From NCBI GenBank assembly GCA_021813385.1, contig JAKAKT010000100.1, positions 1-59,636 of the forward strand: DNA of 59,636 bases, written 5' to 3'. The translations under genes and the position numbers were made by a program. Positions 1-7,975 of the stretch are shown here, one piece after another. A model generated the notes under the pieces. It worked only from the letters and a program-made list of their open reading frames with translations. It made no database searches and had not been told where the DNA came from. Origin of the DNA: Microcaldota archaeon (lineage in GTDB: Archaea > Micrarchaeota > Micrarchaeia > Burarchaeales > JAKAKT01). Position 1 is the stretch's first letter; each line of letters begins with the position of its first letter.

Positions 1-141
1 GCCGAGGCTGCCGGCCTCGTCCGATATCCGGAATGGATAAAAACCGAGAAGCAGAGGCTCGAGTATCTCCTTCGAGAGGCGACTTATTTTTTGTTATCGT
101 TCATCTCCCGAGAACTGGGACAGAACCTTAACAAAAACTAA
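1..141 (+). CDS. C-terminal end of an unidentified protein, cut by window edge
   Basis: Frame 1 is open from the first base to a TAA at 139-141 and gives 46 residues ending in a hydrophobic helix followed by a polar tail (YFLLSFISRELG...). Codons are GC-rich at third positions like the confident genes nearby, and the other two forward frames look less protein-like. No family can be named from so little. The next gene starts 41 bases later behind its own TATA-like element, so this is probably the end of an upstream transcription unit. It could also be a chance open frame. Confidence 0.4.
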   Translation, partial: AEAAGLVRYPEWIKTEKQRLEYLLREATYFLLSFISRELGQNLNKN

Positions 142-182
142 GCGGAAAGCTTAAATAGGACAGAGAATTATAATGGAAACTC

Positions 183-800
183 GTGTTCAGGGTTCCTAAG
201 GTGCACCTATCCTTTCCTTTCAAAAAGGGAGCCGTGGGCATTGGAACGCTGATTATCTTCATTGCCATGGTGCTCGTGGCAGCCATCGCCGCTGCAGTGC
301 TGATAAGTACGTCCGGGATATTACAGCAAAGGGCGATGGCCACCGGCAAAGAGTCCATAGCCCAGGTTTCTTCCAACCTGGTGGTAGTCTCGATAACGGG
401 ATACACCAACTCAAACCTGACAGACTTAGACAATATGAGTGTCGCAATAACCGCTGCATCAGGTGCAGGCAGGATTGACGTGCGCTACCTAATACTCCGA
501 ATCTCCAATTCAGAGAATGAAACATATCTCGGTTACTCCTCAGGCAACCTATCAAACGGAACTTTCACGGCAAACACATTACGGGATCCGAGCAACCTGT
601 TCACTGCTTCCACGCCCGTCATAGACTCCTCATCATTAATCAGACTCTGGTTCCTTACATCATCGCAGACCCCCCAACTTACCCTTCCCCCTAGAATGAG
701 GATGCATCTTGAGCTAATACCCGAGCATGGAGCAACGATAACGATAGATACTATTATGCCAGCCTCGTTTTCTTCTTCAGTAGTAAACGTATACCCATAA
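183..800 (+). CDS. arlB: archaellin (flagellin) 1
   Basis: Structural subunit of the archaellum filament. The N-terminus holds a class III signal peptide: a basic leader ending in KKGAVGIG followed by the hydrophobic helix [20 protein letters not shown] that forms the filament core; prepilin peptidase would cut at the glycine after KK. The rest is the usual beta-rich archaellin domain (205 aa, normal length), ending in VNVYP. The start is a GTG at 183, just downstream of a TATA-like TTAAATAG near 151, so it may be leaderless; its leader is longer and unlike those of the two paralogs at 3.1-4.3 kb. A 76-base segment (231-306) is identical in DNA to archaellin 3. ArlH and a pilin separate it from the other archaellins. 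Confidence 0.93.
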   Translation: MFRVPKVHLSFPFKKGAVGIGTLIIFIAMVLVAAIAAAVLISTSGILQQRAMATGKESIAQVSSNLVVVSITGYTNSNLTDLDNMSVAITAASGAGRIDVRYLILRISNSENETYLGYSSGNLSNGTFTANTLRDPSNLFTASTPVIDSSSLIRLWFLTSSQTPQLTLPPRMRMHLELIPEHGATITIDTIMPASFSSSVVNVYP

Positions 801-1040
801 ACGCCCAGTTTGTATCCCGAAGATTGCGACTTCTTGAGCATTCATGGGTACAGCAAATCGCAAAAACCTGAATCATCAACAAAGTGAAAACCAGCCCTCT
901 TCGAACAGAATCTGACTGCCAGAAGAGTTCTTTTCTTAGTCGAGATGCAGGGGCCTAGCCAACCAATAACCCAATGATTTACAGAGCCGGTTTAAAGTAA
1001 CATATTTTAAATACGGCTAGCCTTGTAATACCTGGTTCAC

Positions 1041-1736
1041 ATGGGAATCATGCAGGGGTTTAAAATACCGCGGGATGAGCTAGACAAAAAACTCGGAGGA
1101 GGGTTCCCCAGCGGCTCTCTCGTTTTAATAGATGGTGAGCACGGAAGCGGGAAAAGCGTATTGCTCCAGAGAATCGCTTTCGGCCTGCTTGAGAATGGCC
1201 AAAGTGTCACCTACCTCTCAACCCAACTGACAACACGGGATTTCATAAGCCAGATGTATTCGCTCAATTTCCCGGTATTGCCGTACTTGGCTTCCAACAA
1301 ACTTTTGTTCATCTCCGTTTATCCGCTCATTTCCGAAACAAAGCATGGCGACTTCTTTTTCACCAAGCTTATGGAAACAAGGGAATTGTATAACAATGAT
1401 ATCCTGATGGTTGACACGTTGTCTTCAATAATAAAATACAACAAGGACAATCAGAAACTATCGGACCTGATAGGCTTCTTCAAGAGAATAACTGGAACAG
1501 GAAAGACAATCGCCCTCGCAGTCAATAATGCCGACTTGGACGAAGATACCCTCAGCGTGCTCAAGTCAAGCGCCCACATATATATCTCAACCAAGCAAAA
1601 GACAGTTGGGGACAAGATAAAGCAGTCAATAGTGGTCAATAAATACCTGAGCGCCCAGGACCCTTATACGACCATAACCAACTTCCGCATAGTCCCCAAG
1701 ATAGGATTTATAATCGAGATTTCCTCAATCTCTTAG
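1041..1736 (+). CDS. arlH: archaellum regulatory ATPase ArlH (FlaH), KaiC/RecA fold
   Basis: Cytoplasmic RecA/KaiC-like ATP-binding protein that in other archaea docks to the ArlI motor ATPase inside the ArlX/C/D ring. Walker A GEHGSGKS lies at residues 32-39, after the family-typical DKKLGGGFPSGS. A Walker B-like strand, ILMVDTLSS, lies near residue 120. As in other ArlH proteins the catalytic glutamate after Walker B is absent. Length (231 aa) fits. ATG at 1041 is used; ATG at 1050 is an alternative. The gene sits alone between an archaellin and a pilin instead of beside arlI and arlJ, which are at 38-42 kb on the other strand. Confidence 0.9.
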   Translation: MGIMQGFKIPRDELDKKLGGGFPSGSLVLIDGEHGSGKSVLLQRIAFGLLENGQSVTYLSTQLTTRDFISQMYSLNFPVLPYLASNKLLFISVYPLISETKHGDFFFTKLMETRELYNNDILMVDTLSSIIKYNKDNQKLSDLIGFFKRITGTGKTIALAVNNADLDEDTLSVLKSSAHIYISTKQKTVGDKIKQSIVVNKYLSAQDPYTTITNFRIVPKIGFIIEISSIS

Positions 1737-2139
1737 CGGCCTGCCAGCGCATCTCTTTATTTTAATGTCCAACATGCCTCGCAAATGATGAATATCGTGT
1801 GCAAATAAAATAATAAACAGTTAAATCCAGAAAAAAAATTGAAATATAGCAAAAAAGAAATAAAATTGGAGATATTCTTTTGAAAACACTGAAAAATACG
1901 ACAGAATAGCCGTGGCAGCGCCATCTACGTCGAAAATCTTCTTCTAATAATCGTGCAAACTTCCATTTTTTTTTAAAAATTTGCCCAAAACGAACAAAAT
2001 TACCAAAAATTGGTTGAAATGCCTTTTTTCGAAAAACTCCTCGACCGAAACCTTTATAAATCAACATAATCAAAGAAATTTTGCGACGGTATTCACGATG
2101 ATGCCGCGTATATATGCATATATATGAGGTGATTGGGGT
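1737..2139. promoter_or_regulatory. AT-rich intergenic region with pilin promoter and strong RBS
   Basis: About 400 bases that are much more AT-rich than the genes around them. I see no gene; the minus-strand ORF here is low complexity. Near the right end is a BRE/TATA element (cgaaacctttataaa, 2046-2060) placed to start transcription at about 2083. GAGGTGATT at 2126-2134 is a near-perfect Shine-Dalgarno six bases before the pilin ATG, so the pilin has a leader of roughly 55 nt and is likely strongly expressed. Confidence 0.7.
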
Positions 2140-2748
2140 ATGAAAATGAAAAAAGGACAAGGCGCATTCGAATACATGATGAGTTACGGATGGGCCGTAT
2201 TGGTCATAGTGGTCCTTGCGGTGGTTCTCTGGAATCTAGGTGTATTCAATCCATCGCAGGCAACGCAGGCAACGGGTTTCTCAGTCATAAGGCCCGTAGC
2301 ATGGAACTTCCAGGGCGCTGGGTTTGGTGGGTCTAACAACCTCTACGTTTCCAACGCCACAGTAGCTTTCTCCAATATTGCAGGAGTTGACCTAACCCTT
2401 GCAATCAACGGGACGAGAAACTCGAACACAACCATTATCAAGTTCTCGAAGCCAGGTGCCGCCCTCTGTGGCTGGTACAATAACACGGCCGTTGTGGACG
2501 AGGTAGGAAACACAGTGTCCGTAACCTGGGACAGCGCGAACAACTACGGCAAGATTGGTCTTCCAGCTGGGAAGCAGGCCGTCGTGACTGGTCTCATAAC
2601 CGGTCCGGGCGGGATATCCGACACCAGCACAACCTGTGGAGGCCCAAGCGGTGGTGGATACAGGTATACGATCGCGTACCAGACAGCACTGGATCAGTAT
2701 AGCATCCAGCACTCTGACTCGGGTACGGTGACAGGAAAGTTCCAGTAA
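2140..2748 (+). CDS. type IV pilin-like protein with class III signal peptide
   Basis: Secreted, probably filament-forming. The N-terminus MKMKKGQGAFEYMMSYGWA is a textbook archaeal class III signal peptide: basic residues, cleavage after KKG, the QGAFEY motif, then a hydrophobic helix VLVIVVLAVVLW. The mature domain (about 185 residues) is rich in G, N, S and T and in beta-type sequence, and holds two widely spaced cysteines (ALCGW, TTCGG) that could form a disulfide. It is unlike the archaellins beyond the signal peptide, so it is probably an adhesive pilin or minor pilin. It has its own strong promoter and RBS and is followed by a hairpin terminator, so it is monocistronic. Confidence 0.85.
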   Translation: MKMKKGQGAFEYMMSYGWAVLVIVVLAVVLWNLGVFNPSQATQATGFSVIRPVAWNFQGAGFGGSNNLYVSNATVAFSNIAGVDLTLAINGTRNSNTTIIKFSKPGAALCGWYNNTAVVDEVGNTVSVTWDSANNYGKIGLPAGKQAVVTGLITGPGGISDTSTTCGGPSGGGYRYTIAYQTALDQYSIQHSDSGTVTGKFQ

Positions 2749-2760
2749 ACAAACGAACAG

Positions 2761-2800
2761 TGGGGCTGTCATGGCCCCACATTCATTTATTTTATCTTTA
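2761..2800 (+). terminator. hairpin plus T-rich tract after the pilin gene
   Basis: TGGGGC (2761-2766) pairs with GCCCCA (2774-2779) across a 7-base loop and is followed by a T-rich stretch (ttcatttattttatcttt). It lies 12 bases after the pilin stop. The remaining sequence to 3063 is very AT-rich and holds only the archaellin 2 promoter. Confidence 0.6.
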
Positions 2801-2995
2801 AGCTCTTGTTTTTGTTTTCTGCGAAAAATACTTACAAAAAAACTATTATTTTAATTAAAACCCAATAATAAAATAAAAAAGCAAACATTTTATTTTATCG
2901 TCGAAATAATTATTAAGATTTCTAGCAATTTAGCTAAATTATAGTTTAATTTCACCCAAATCAGTTTTTTTTCTTGAAAATGACATTTTTCTCAC

Positions 2996-3060
2996 CGAAA
3001 ACTTTATAAATGCGGCAAAGTAAGAGGTTTAACGTCGGTTACACTCCATCCGGAGGGGAT
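2996..3060 (+). promoter_or_regulatory. promoter and RBS of archaellin 2
   Basis: A BRE/TATA element (cgaaaactttataaa, ending at 3010) closely resembles the pilin promoter (cgaaacctttataaa), so the two genes may be co-regulated. GGAGGGGAT at 3052-3060 is a strong RBS four bases before ATG 3064. This excludes the longer start at 3010, which overlaps the TATA box. Confidence 0.65.
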
Positions 3061-3895
3061 ATTATGAATGTGAAAACAAAGAAAGGCGCCGTGGGCATTG
3101 GAACACTGATTATCTTCATTGCCATGGTGCTCGTGGCAGCCATCGCCGCTGCAGTGCTGATAAACGTGTCAGGAATCCTGCAGCAGAAATCAATGGCAAC
3201 AGGGAAAGAGGCCATTGAGCAAGTCTCAGGAAACCTCATAGTTGTGAGCATAAGGGGCAACACAGGCAGCCTGATAAATATCATCAGCCTGAACCTGACG
3301 ATTACAGCAGCAGCAGGAGCGGGCAGGGTCGACTTGAGCCAGCTCGTCTTGAAAGTCGGAAACAACAACAACCAGAGCACATTGACTTACACTGCCCAAT
3401 CTGCTAGCGCAACAAGGTTCAATGCGACTGAAATAAGAGACCCGTCAAGCCTCTTCACCGCAGACACCCCAGTGATTGACGGTTCGGCTCTCGTGCAGCT
3501 TAATATTGACCTTAATGGAACCAACGTTAACCTGCCAGTGAGGACACAATATCACATAGAGCTGATTCCGGAGAGAGGAGCCTCGACAGTGATAGACGGG
3601 GTGACCAGTGCGTCTTACTCATCGCAAATCCAGCAGCTATATCCGTGAGCTTTTTTCTTTTTTCTTTTGTTTTTTAGTATTTTAATATAATAGTTCAAAG
3701 GGGGGATATTATGAATGTGAAAACAAAGAAAGGCGCCGTGGGCATTGGAACGCTGATTATCTTCATTGCCATGGTGCTCGTGGCAGCCATCGCCGCTGCA
3801 GTGCTGATAAACGTGTCAGGAATCCTGCAGCAGAAATCAATGGCAACAGGAAAAGAGGCCATTGAGCAAGTCTCAGGTAACCTGGTCGTTGTTAG
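3061..3895 (+). repeat. tandem archaellin duplication with near-identical 5' ends
   Basis: The 5' part of archaellin 2 (from 3064) and of archaellin 3 (from 3711) are almost identical at the DNA level for roughly 150 bases. A 76-base core (3088-3163 and 3735-3810) also occurs in archaellin 1 at 231-306, exactly matching copy 3 and with one change in copy 2. Synonymous positions match too, which points to recent duplication or gene conversion. Confidence 0.85.
3064..3648 (+). CDS. arlB: archaellin (flagellin) 2
   Basis: Archaellum filament subunit, 194 aa from ATG 3064, chosen because GGAGGGGAT lies just upstream and because the N-terminus [13 protein letters not shown] then matches archaellin 3 exactly. 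The class III signal peptide cleavage site is KKG, followed by the hydrophobic core helix. The C-terminal part carries [13 protein letters not shown] and ends QLYP. N-x-S/T sequons (for example NLT) offer N-glycosylation sites, consistent with the glycosyltransferase locus near 55 kb. It is a tandem duplicate of the next gene. Confidence 0.93.
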   Translation: MNVKTKKGAVGIGTLIIFIAMVLVAAIAAAVLINVSGILQQKSMATGKEAIEQVSGNLIVVSIRGNTGSLINIISLNLTITAAAGAGRVDLSQLVLKVGNNNNQSTLTYTAQSASATRFNATEIRDPSSLFTADTPVIDGSALVQLNIDLNGTNVNLPVRTQYHIELIPERGASTVIDGVTSASYSSQIQQLYP

Positions 3896-4301
3896 CATAA
3901 GGGGCGACACAGATACAGGAAGAATAAACATAGCAGGTATGAACCTGTCGATTACAGCAGCAGCAGGAGCGGGCAGGGTCGACTTGAGCCAGCTCGTCTT
4001 GAAAGTCGGAAACAGCAACAACCAGAGCACACTGACCTACTCAAGTGGCACACCAGTCGATGCGACCCACTTCACAGCATATGAGGTAAGGGACCCGACA
4101 AACCTCTTCACCGCAGCAACTCCGGTGATTGACGGTTCGGCTCTTGTGACGCTTAATGTCAACCTCTCAGCAACCACGGTTTACCTGCCAGTGAGGACAC
4201 AGTACCACGTAGAGCTGATTCCGGAGAGGGGGGCGCCGACAGTGATAGATGGAGTAACGGCATCCTCGTACTCGACGACAATACAACAGCTATACCCGTA
4301 G
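3711..4301 (+). CDS. arlB: archaellin (flagellin) 3
   Basis: Third archaellin, 196 aa, 62 bases after archaellin 2 and preceded by GGGGGATATT. The first 55 or so residues are nearly identical to archaellin 2 (one substitution-rich stretch begins near residue 55), and the central [20 protein letters not shown] block is shared. The surface-exposed regions differ, as expected for paralogs giving filament variation or base/hook versus filament roles. The intergenic spacer is T-rich and has no clear TATA box, so 2 and 3 are probably cotranscribed. Confidence 0.93.
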   Translation: MNVKTKKGAVGIGTLIIFIAMVLVAAIAAAVLINVSGILQQKSMATGKEAIEQVSGNLVVVSIRGDTDTGRINIAGMNLSITAAAGAGRVDLSQLVLKVGNSNNQSTLTYSSGTPVDATHFTAYEVRDPTNLFTAATPVIDGSALVTLNVNLSATTVYLPVRTQYHVELIPERGAPTVIDGVTASSYSTTIQQLYP

Positions 4302-4322
4302 CGTCCCCATTTTTTGGGTTTC

Positions 4323-4381
4323 TGGAATTTGCAAAATTCCAACTGGCACGGCAAAGTTCTCTTGAACTTTGCCTAATGCCA
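4323..4381 (+). promoter_or_regulatory. two tandem hairpins between archaellins and arlC
   Basis: TGGAATTT (4323-4330) pairs with AAATTCCA (4334-4341). Then GGCAAAGTTC (4350-4359) pairs perfectly with GAACTTTGCC (4364-4373) over a 4-base loop, extended by outer TGGCA/TGCCA arms. Placed after the filament genes and before arlC, they could reduce read-through or shape transcript processing, giving more archaellin than motor protein. There is no clear T-tract, so this is inference. Confidence 0.5.
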
Positions 4382-4400
4382 AGTCCCAGGGGGTTCGCTA

Positions 4401-5054
4401 ATGTTTGACATCGGCAAAAGCATCGAGAGCATCACGAAACAACTACCCTTTGGGTTAGGCAAGGCATCTAAAAAGCAAGAGCCAGCAGCAGGGCAGCAAG
4501 CACCGGCGCAAGGGGAGCAATCCCCCACTCCCGATACCGGTCAAATCGAAATAGGGGTAGTTCAGGAATCTTCTTTTGACAATGCCCAAATTGAGGATAT
4601 GAAGAAGCAGATGGCATTGGCTACTGAGCGAGTGGCTGAGATGGAAGCGAGGGTGCTTAAAACCGAACGGCTTGCCGAAGCAGTAAAGAAAGAGAACGAG
4701 ATGCTCAAAGGCCGTATGGACCAGACGGACTCCAGAATTCTTGACATGCTCTCGGTTTACGAAGTAGTTTCGAACCAAATAAACCCGTTTGTTGGTTCTT
4801 CAAAAGTAATCAGTTCTACCATGGAGCAGATTCAGGAGGAGCTTAACTCCCTCAAAACGCAAGTTTCGACCATGAGTGCTGACCTGAAGATACTTTCGCG
4901 AGGAAAAATCGACATTAGCCGCCTTGTTCGCTCTTCAGTTAGTGATGTAGACGAGAAACGGCGGGTAGACCTGACAAAACTTATCCGGTCTGCTGTGCAA
5001 ACCAAGAAGACCGTTAGGGCAAAAAAAGGTAATGAACTTGAGTTCGGACCATGA
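4401..5054 (+). CDS. arlC: archaellum accessory protein ArlC (FlaC)
   Basis: Cytoplasmic component of the archaellum motor ring that, with ArlD/E, links the motor to the chemotaxis adaptor CheF in euryarchaea. The diagnostic segment DMLSVYEVVSNQINPFVG lies near residue 115. Before it is a Pro/Gln-rich linker (residues 25-55) and a coiled coil (residues 60-110); after it is another amphipathic helical part. The N-terminus has no signal peptide, as expected. It overlaps arlD by 23 bases, so translation is coupled. Confidence 0.88.
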   Translation: MFDIGKSIESITKQLPFGLGKASKKQEPAAGQQAPAQGEQSPTPDTGQIEIGVVQESSFDNAQIEDMKKQMALATERVAEMEARVLKTERLAEAVKKENEMLKGRMDQTDSRILDMLSVYEVVSNQINPFVGSSKVISSTMEQIQEELNSLKTQVSTMSADLKILSRGKIDISRLVRSSVSDVDEKRRVDLTKLIRSAVQTKKTVRAKKGNELEFGP

Positions 5055-5910
5055 AGGAACAAGCGGGGCGCCAGCACAAGGGCCATCCCTTACTTCAGAG
5101 CAGATAAAGGCCAAGCTCTCTCTTTACGTAGGGTCACTTCCTTCAACAGTTATTGAGGACTTGTTCCAAACACTCAAGCCAATGGGTCTTCCAGAACAGA
5201 AAGTGGATGAAATAATACAGAGAACCATCAAATCCTATACGGGCCAGGAATCAACTTCCCGCATGGATGAACTTGTGGAAAAGATGAACAACCTGGAAGA
5301 TACCCTCATCCGGGCACTCAAGTCAATGGAAACGAGGCAGGAACGCGCACCTGAACCCGAACCATCTCCGGAGCCAGCACCGTTGCCTCGACAAGCCCAG
5401 CAAGCAATGGATTATCCGGAGCCAGAGCAAAAACAGACCAATAATTATGATTATAACCGAGACCCAGCGGAGAGAGCGCCAAAGCAGCGCAAGAAAGAAG
5501 AGGAGGACGAGGACTTCAACTGGTTGGATGACGAGCAATCAGAGGAAATCGCTCAAGGGCACAGGATTCTCCTTCCTGACATCGCAGACAGCGCCATAGC
5601 GAACGCAGTGCTCTTAAAATGGGTCGAGTTCCTACTCGAGACAGTCGGGCACCAGAACCTTCCGGAAGTCCTTGACTATTACGTTGACATAGGCTGGATA
5701 AGCGAAAAAGTTACGATGAAGCTCCTGGCATACGCCAGCGGCATGGTCGCCCCAAGGGGCAGGGCTAAGGAGAAACTTTCAACAAAGGACCACCTCCGCT
5801 CCCTTCTCTTCATCGAGAAACTGCGAGGCCGTGCTTTTGACCAGAGCAAGCTGACCCGCCTCGAGCGGGAGATAGAATATACCATAGAAAAACGAATCCG
5901 CCACGATTGA
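5032..5910 (+). CDS. arlD: archaellum accessory protein ArlD/ArlE (FlaD/E)
   Basis: Motor-ring component. The C-terminal third (from about residue 178) is the FlaD/E domain with its signature RILLPDIADSAIANAVLLKW, then EVLDYYVDIGWIS. The N-terminal region holds a short helical domain and a low-complexity P/E/Q linker (residues 110-150). Start ATG 5032 lies inside the end of arlC with AGGT just before it. No separate arlE, arlF or arlG follows; a GC-rich structured region and a convergent antiporter gene end the unit. Whether it is D or E cannot be decided from the domain alone. Confidence 0.88.
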   Translation: MNLSSDHEGTSGAPAQGPSLTSEQIKAKLSLYVGSLPSTVIEDLFQTLKPMGLPEQKVDEIIQRTIKSYTGQESTSRMDELVEKMNNLEDTLIRALKSMETRQERAPEPEPSPEPAPLPRQAQQAMDYPEPEQKQTNNYDYNRDPAERAPKQRKKEEEDEDFNWLDDEQSEEIAQGHRILLPDIADSAIANAVLLKWVEFLLETVGHQNLPEVLDYYVDIGWISEKVTMKLLAYASGMVAPRGRAKEKLSTKDHLRSLLFIEKLRGRAFDQSKLTRLEREIEYTIEKRIRHD

Positions 5911-6052
5911 CGCTACGGGGGCTGCGCCGGACTCCCCCTTCCCAAGACCACATTGGGTGCGCCCGGCGCCCCCGGTTCATTTCTGGGCCGCGGGGGTTCT
6001 CCCCCCGGCTTCAGAATGGTTCCATCTTATTCTTGGATCCTGAGAAAGTAGC
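5911..6052. other. GC-rich, hairpin-dense spacer between convergent genes
   Basis: Several short inverted repeats sit side by side: CCCAA/TTGGG (5941-5957), CCCGG/CTGGG around a TTCATTT loop (5971-5987), and GCCG(C)GGGGG/CCCCCCGGC (5987-6009). They may end transcription from both sides. Two arms imitate tRNA arms, but there is no acceptor stem and no U33, so I do not call a tRNA. Confidence 0.4.
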
Positions 6053-7294
6053 TCATTCCTCAGGCCCGTTAATAGTCCTCTTCATCTCTTCAATATCATA
6101 CGCATGGCCTATCGTACCCTTGTCATCATCCACCGCCCCCCACTTTCTCGAAGTTGCAACTGTTTCTACCCTAGGGGGCTTCTTACCCTCGAGCTTGCTA
6201 GAGGCAATTCCTGCGAAAATACCGCTCAAGACCAGCATCGGGAGGGTGATGGACAATAGCTTAGATGCAATTCCGAGCCCCCCGGCTAATGCCATCTGCA
6301 CGATGATGGCCGCTGAGAGGCCCTTTGGGGCAAGTCCCGCCAGCCAGAAATTGAATCCCTCGTCTTCCAGCGAGAACTTTATCGAAACTGTCCTCAATAC
6401 CAGTACGATGACCCACAGTAAGGCTCCAGTCAAAACGAGACCGGAGTCAGCACCTGATACCGAAAGGCCCGTATAAAAGAAGAAGAAAGTCCCACCGGCC
6501 ATAAGGACATCCTCCTGAAATTTCAGCAAGCCCTCGAATTTTGCCTTTGCCTTGAGCAATCCCGCGTTTCCCATCGCGAGGCCGAAGAAAAATGCGCTTA
6601 TCATCCCGCTGTTTGGGAATATCACCTCACAAAGGGCAGCTATCCCGAGCACAATCGAAAGAGTAAGTGCGTCCCTGTGCGGGAAATCCGAGGCAAAGCG
6701 CATGAGCCTAACCCACACAATCCCGGCAAGGAGGCCGAAGACTAGCCCGAAAGCGAAAGCTTGAACTACCGAAACACCAGACGAGAGCCCATAGACGGTG
6801 AGTGCCAGAATGACAACAACCGCCTCGGTGAGAGAACTCTCGAGCATAATCCCATCAGCCACGCCATCGGCCAGATTCACTTCATCCGTTATGTGGAACA
6901 CGAAAAACGAACAGATGCTCGCCCCGATGGCCCCAACCAAAAGGGCCCCGCGGAAGTCGAACCCGAGGAAGACATGCGAAAACGCCCCAATGGCGAGCAG
7001 GGTTATGGGGATTGTGATGAAAGAGAGCCGCACAGAATGGGCATACGCCGCGATTCCGCGCAAATTCAGTTTGAGCCCGCAACTGAAAAGAATCGAACCC
7101 AAAAGTATGGGCGCTGCCAGAGTCACAGTTTCGAGAAGAGCCCCGGGCATCTTGCTCCCAAGAATAGAGAGGGCTGCTCCGAGTATCACGAACAGGGTCC
7201 CTGGCGGGAACCGCGTCAACCTGAAAACCGCCCAGCTCACGAAAACCAGTGCAATCGCAGAAGCGACTATTGCGAATACCTCGAAAGCGCCCAT
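6053..7294 (-). CDS. monovalent cation/proton antiporter, CPA family
   Basis: Polytopic membrane protein, 413 aa, with about 12 hydrophobic helices and a short charged cytoplasmic tail (from about residue 370). Layout and length fit Na+/H+ or K+/H+ exchangers of the CPA1/CPA2 superfamily (NhaP/KefB type). The ion-site helix of CPA1 proteins normally reads ESLLND; here the matching place reads LESSLTEAVVV, so the Asn-Asp pair seems to be Thr-Glu. A TATA-like element (GCTTATTAATAC on the minus strand, about 20 bases before the ATG) suggests a leaderless transcript. Substrate cannot be told from sequence. Confidence 0.82.
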   Translation of the reverse strand: MGAFEVFAIVASAIALVFVSWAVFRLTRFPPGTLFVILGAALSILGSKMPGALLETVTLAAPILLGSILFSCGLKLNLRGIAAYAHSVRLSFITIPITLLAIGAFSHVFLGFDFRGALLVGAIGASICSFFVFHITDEVNLADGVADGIMLESSLTEAVVVILALTVYGLSSGVSVVQAFAFGLVFGLLAGIVWVRLMRFASDFPHRDALTLSIVLGIAALCEVIFPNSGMISAFFFGLAMGNAGLLKAKAKFEGLLKFQEDVLMAGGTFFFFYTGLSVSGADSGLVLTGALLWVIVLVLRTVSIKFSLEDEGFNFWLAGLAPKGLSAAIIVQMALAGGLGIASKLLSITLPMLVLSGIFAGIASSKLEGKKPPRVETVATSRKWGAVDDDKGTIGHAYDIEEMKRTINGPEE

Positions 7295-7383
7295 TAATTA
7301 GGCTTTTGCAAAAAGTATTAATAAGCGTTAATCAGCCCGTCAAAATGCCCTTAAGCCAGTGCAAAATTAAACGGCGCTCGCAT

Positions 7384-7502
7384 CGCAATTTTTTCCTGCG
7401 GGAAAAAATGCGCATTTTTTTGTTCGACAAAAAAATTGCGGCAATTGGCGGCAGCTCCCTCGAGGGAGCTGTCCGCGCACCGAGCGCGGATTCGAACCGC
7501 GC
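7384..7502 (-). ncRNA. highly structured RNA or regulatory element with a tRNA T-arm-like hairpin
   Basis: Read on the minus strand, in order: a T-arm-like hairpin CGCGG-TTCGAAT-CCGCG (7501 to 7485); a perfect 20-base palindrome CAGCTCCCTCGAGGGAGCTG (7452-7471) with further GCGG/CCGC arms; a T7/A7 hairpin (7411-7440, 13 bp with a TCG loop); and a second T6/A6 hairpin (7384-7412) sharing its outer CGC arm. A TATA-like TATAAATC lies upstream near 7553-7560 on the minus strand. It may be a small RNA or a leader for the antiporter gene. No acceptor stem matches the T-arm, so it is not a normal tRNA. Confidence 0.35.
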
Positions 7503-7552
7503 CCTGCAAGCGCTACGAGGTAAAATGCACAGGCCCCCCTTAACAATGCAAA

Positions 7553-7604
7553 GATTTATATATAAGTATAAACAATTGTTAACCATCTCGTTTCTACGGA
7601 GGTG
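7553..7604 (+). promoter_or_regulatory. promoter, putative operator and RBS of the isc operon
   Basis: TATA box atttatatata (7553-7563), then the palindrome AACAATTGTT (7571-7580, extended TAAACAATTGTTAA) positioned over the expected transcription start, then GGAGGTG (7598-7604) five bases before ATG 7610. An operator at the start site would suit autorepression by the first gene product. Confidence 0.55.
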
Positions 7605-7609
7605 TAAAC

Positions 7610-7975
7610 ATGAAAGTACCATGCCAAATAACACAATGGTATCTTCTCCCGGCTATAAGCGCGGAGATGGTTAAGGAGTTGAAGAAGAACGGCGTAAAGC
7701 AGGCTGAGATAGCGAGGCTCTTGGGGGTAACGCCAGCCGCGGTTTCACAATACGTGAAAGGGAAGCGCGGAAAAAGAGTTACGCTCCCGACGGAAATCCA
7801 GAAGAAGATTTCCGTCTCTGCAAGGAAAATCTCCACAAATGGGATTGCGGATGAGGAGCTCTCCCGTGAGATATGCGAGCTTTGCATACAGGCGAGAAAG
7901 GCCAGGGCAGTGTGCGAGTTCCACAAGAAGCTAGGCTACGCCGACAAGAACTGCACGCTTTGCACGGCGGTATAG
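7610..7975 (+). CDS. XRE-type HTH regulator with conserved cysteines (COG2522-like)
   Basis: DNA-binding protein of 121 aa. A helix-turn-helix with QAEIARLLGVTPAAVSQYVKGKRG fills residues 32-56. The C-terminal 35 residues hold a cysteine cluster, C-x2-C-x9-C-x13-C-x2-C (ELCIQ...AVCEF...NCTLC), plus Cys5 in the family-typical MKVPC start. This could bind a metal or an iron-sulfur cluster. Its stop codon abuts the ATG of iscS (TAGATG), so it is the first gene of an isc operon; by analogy with bacterial IscR it may sense cluster status and control this operon. That role is inference from motif and context. Confidence 0.8.
   Translation: MKVPCQITQWYLLPAISAEMVKELKKNGVKQAEIARLLGVTPAAVSQYVKGKRGKRVTLPTEIQKKISVSARKISTNGIADEELSREICELCIQARKARAVCEFHKKLGYADKNCTLCTAV

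Noticed and set aside
1762-2160. 132-aa minus-strand ORF
   Set aside because: AT-rich low-complexity translation across the pilin promoter, no RBS, no family.
5941-6009. tRNA-like arms after arlD
   Set aside because: The would-be anticodon loop lacks U33, the T-loop lacks A58 and there is no acceptor stem.
6552-7301. Several plus-strand ORFs of 70-178 aa
   Set aside because: Antisense shadows of the antiporter with Arg/Pro-rich translations and no RBS.
7484-7502. Minus-strand tRNA suggested by CGCGG-TTCGAAT-CCGCG
   Set aside because: The T-arm is perfect, but the following CTCGGTG has no complementary acceptor strand upstream and no anticodon arm can be built. Kept only as part of a structured element.
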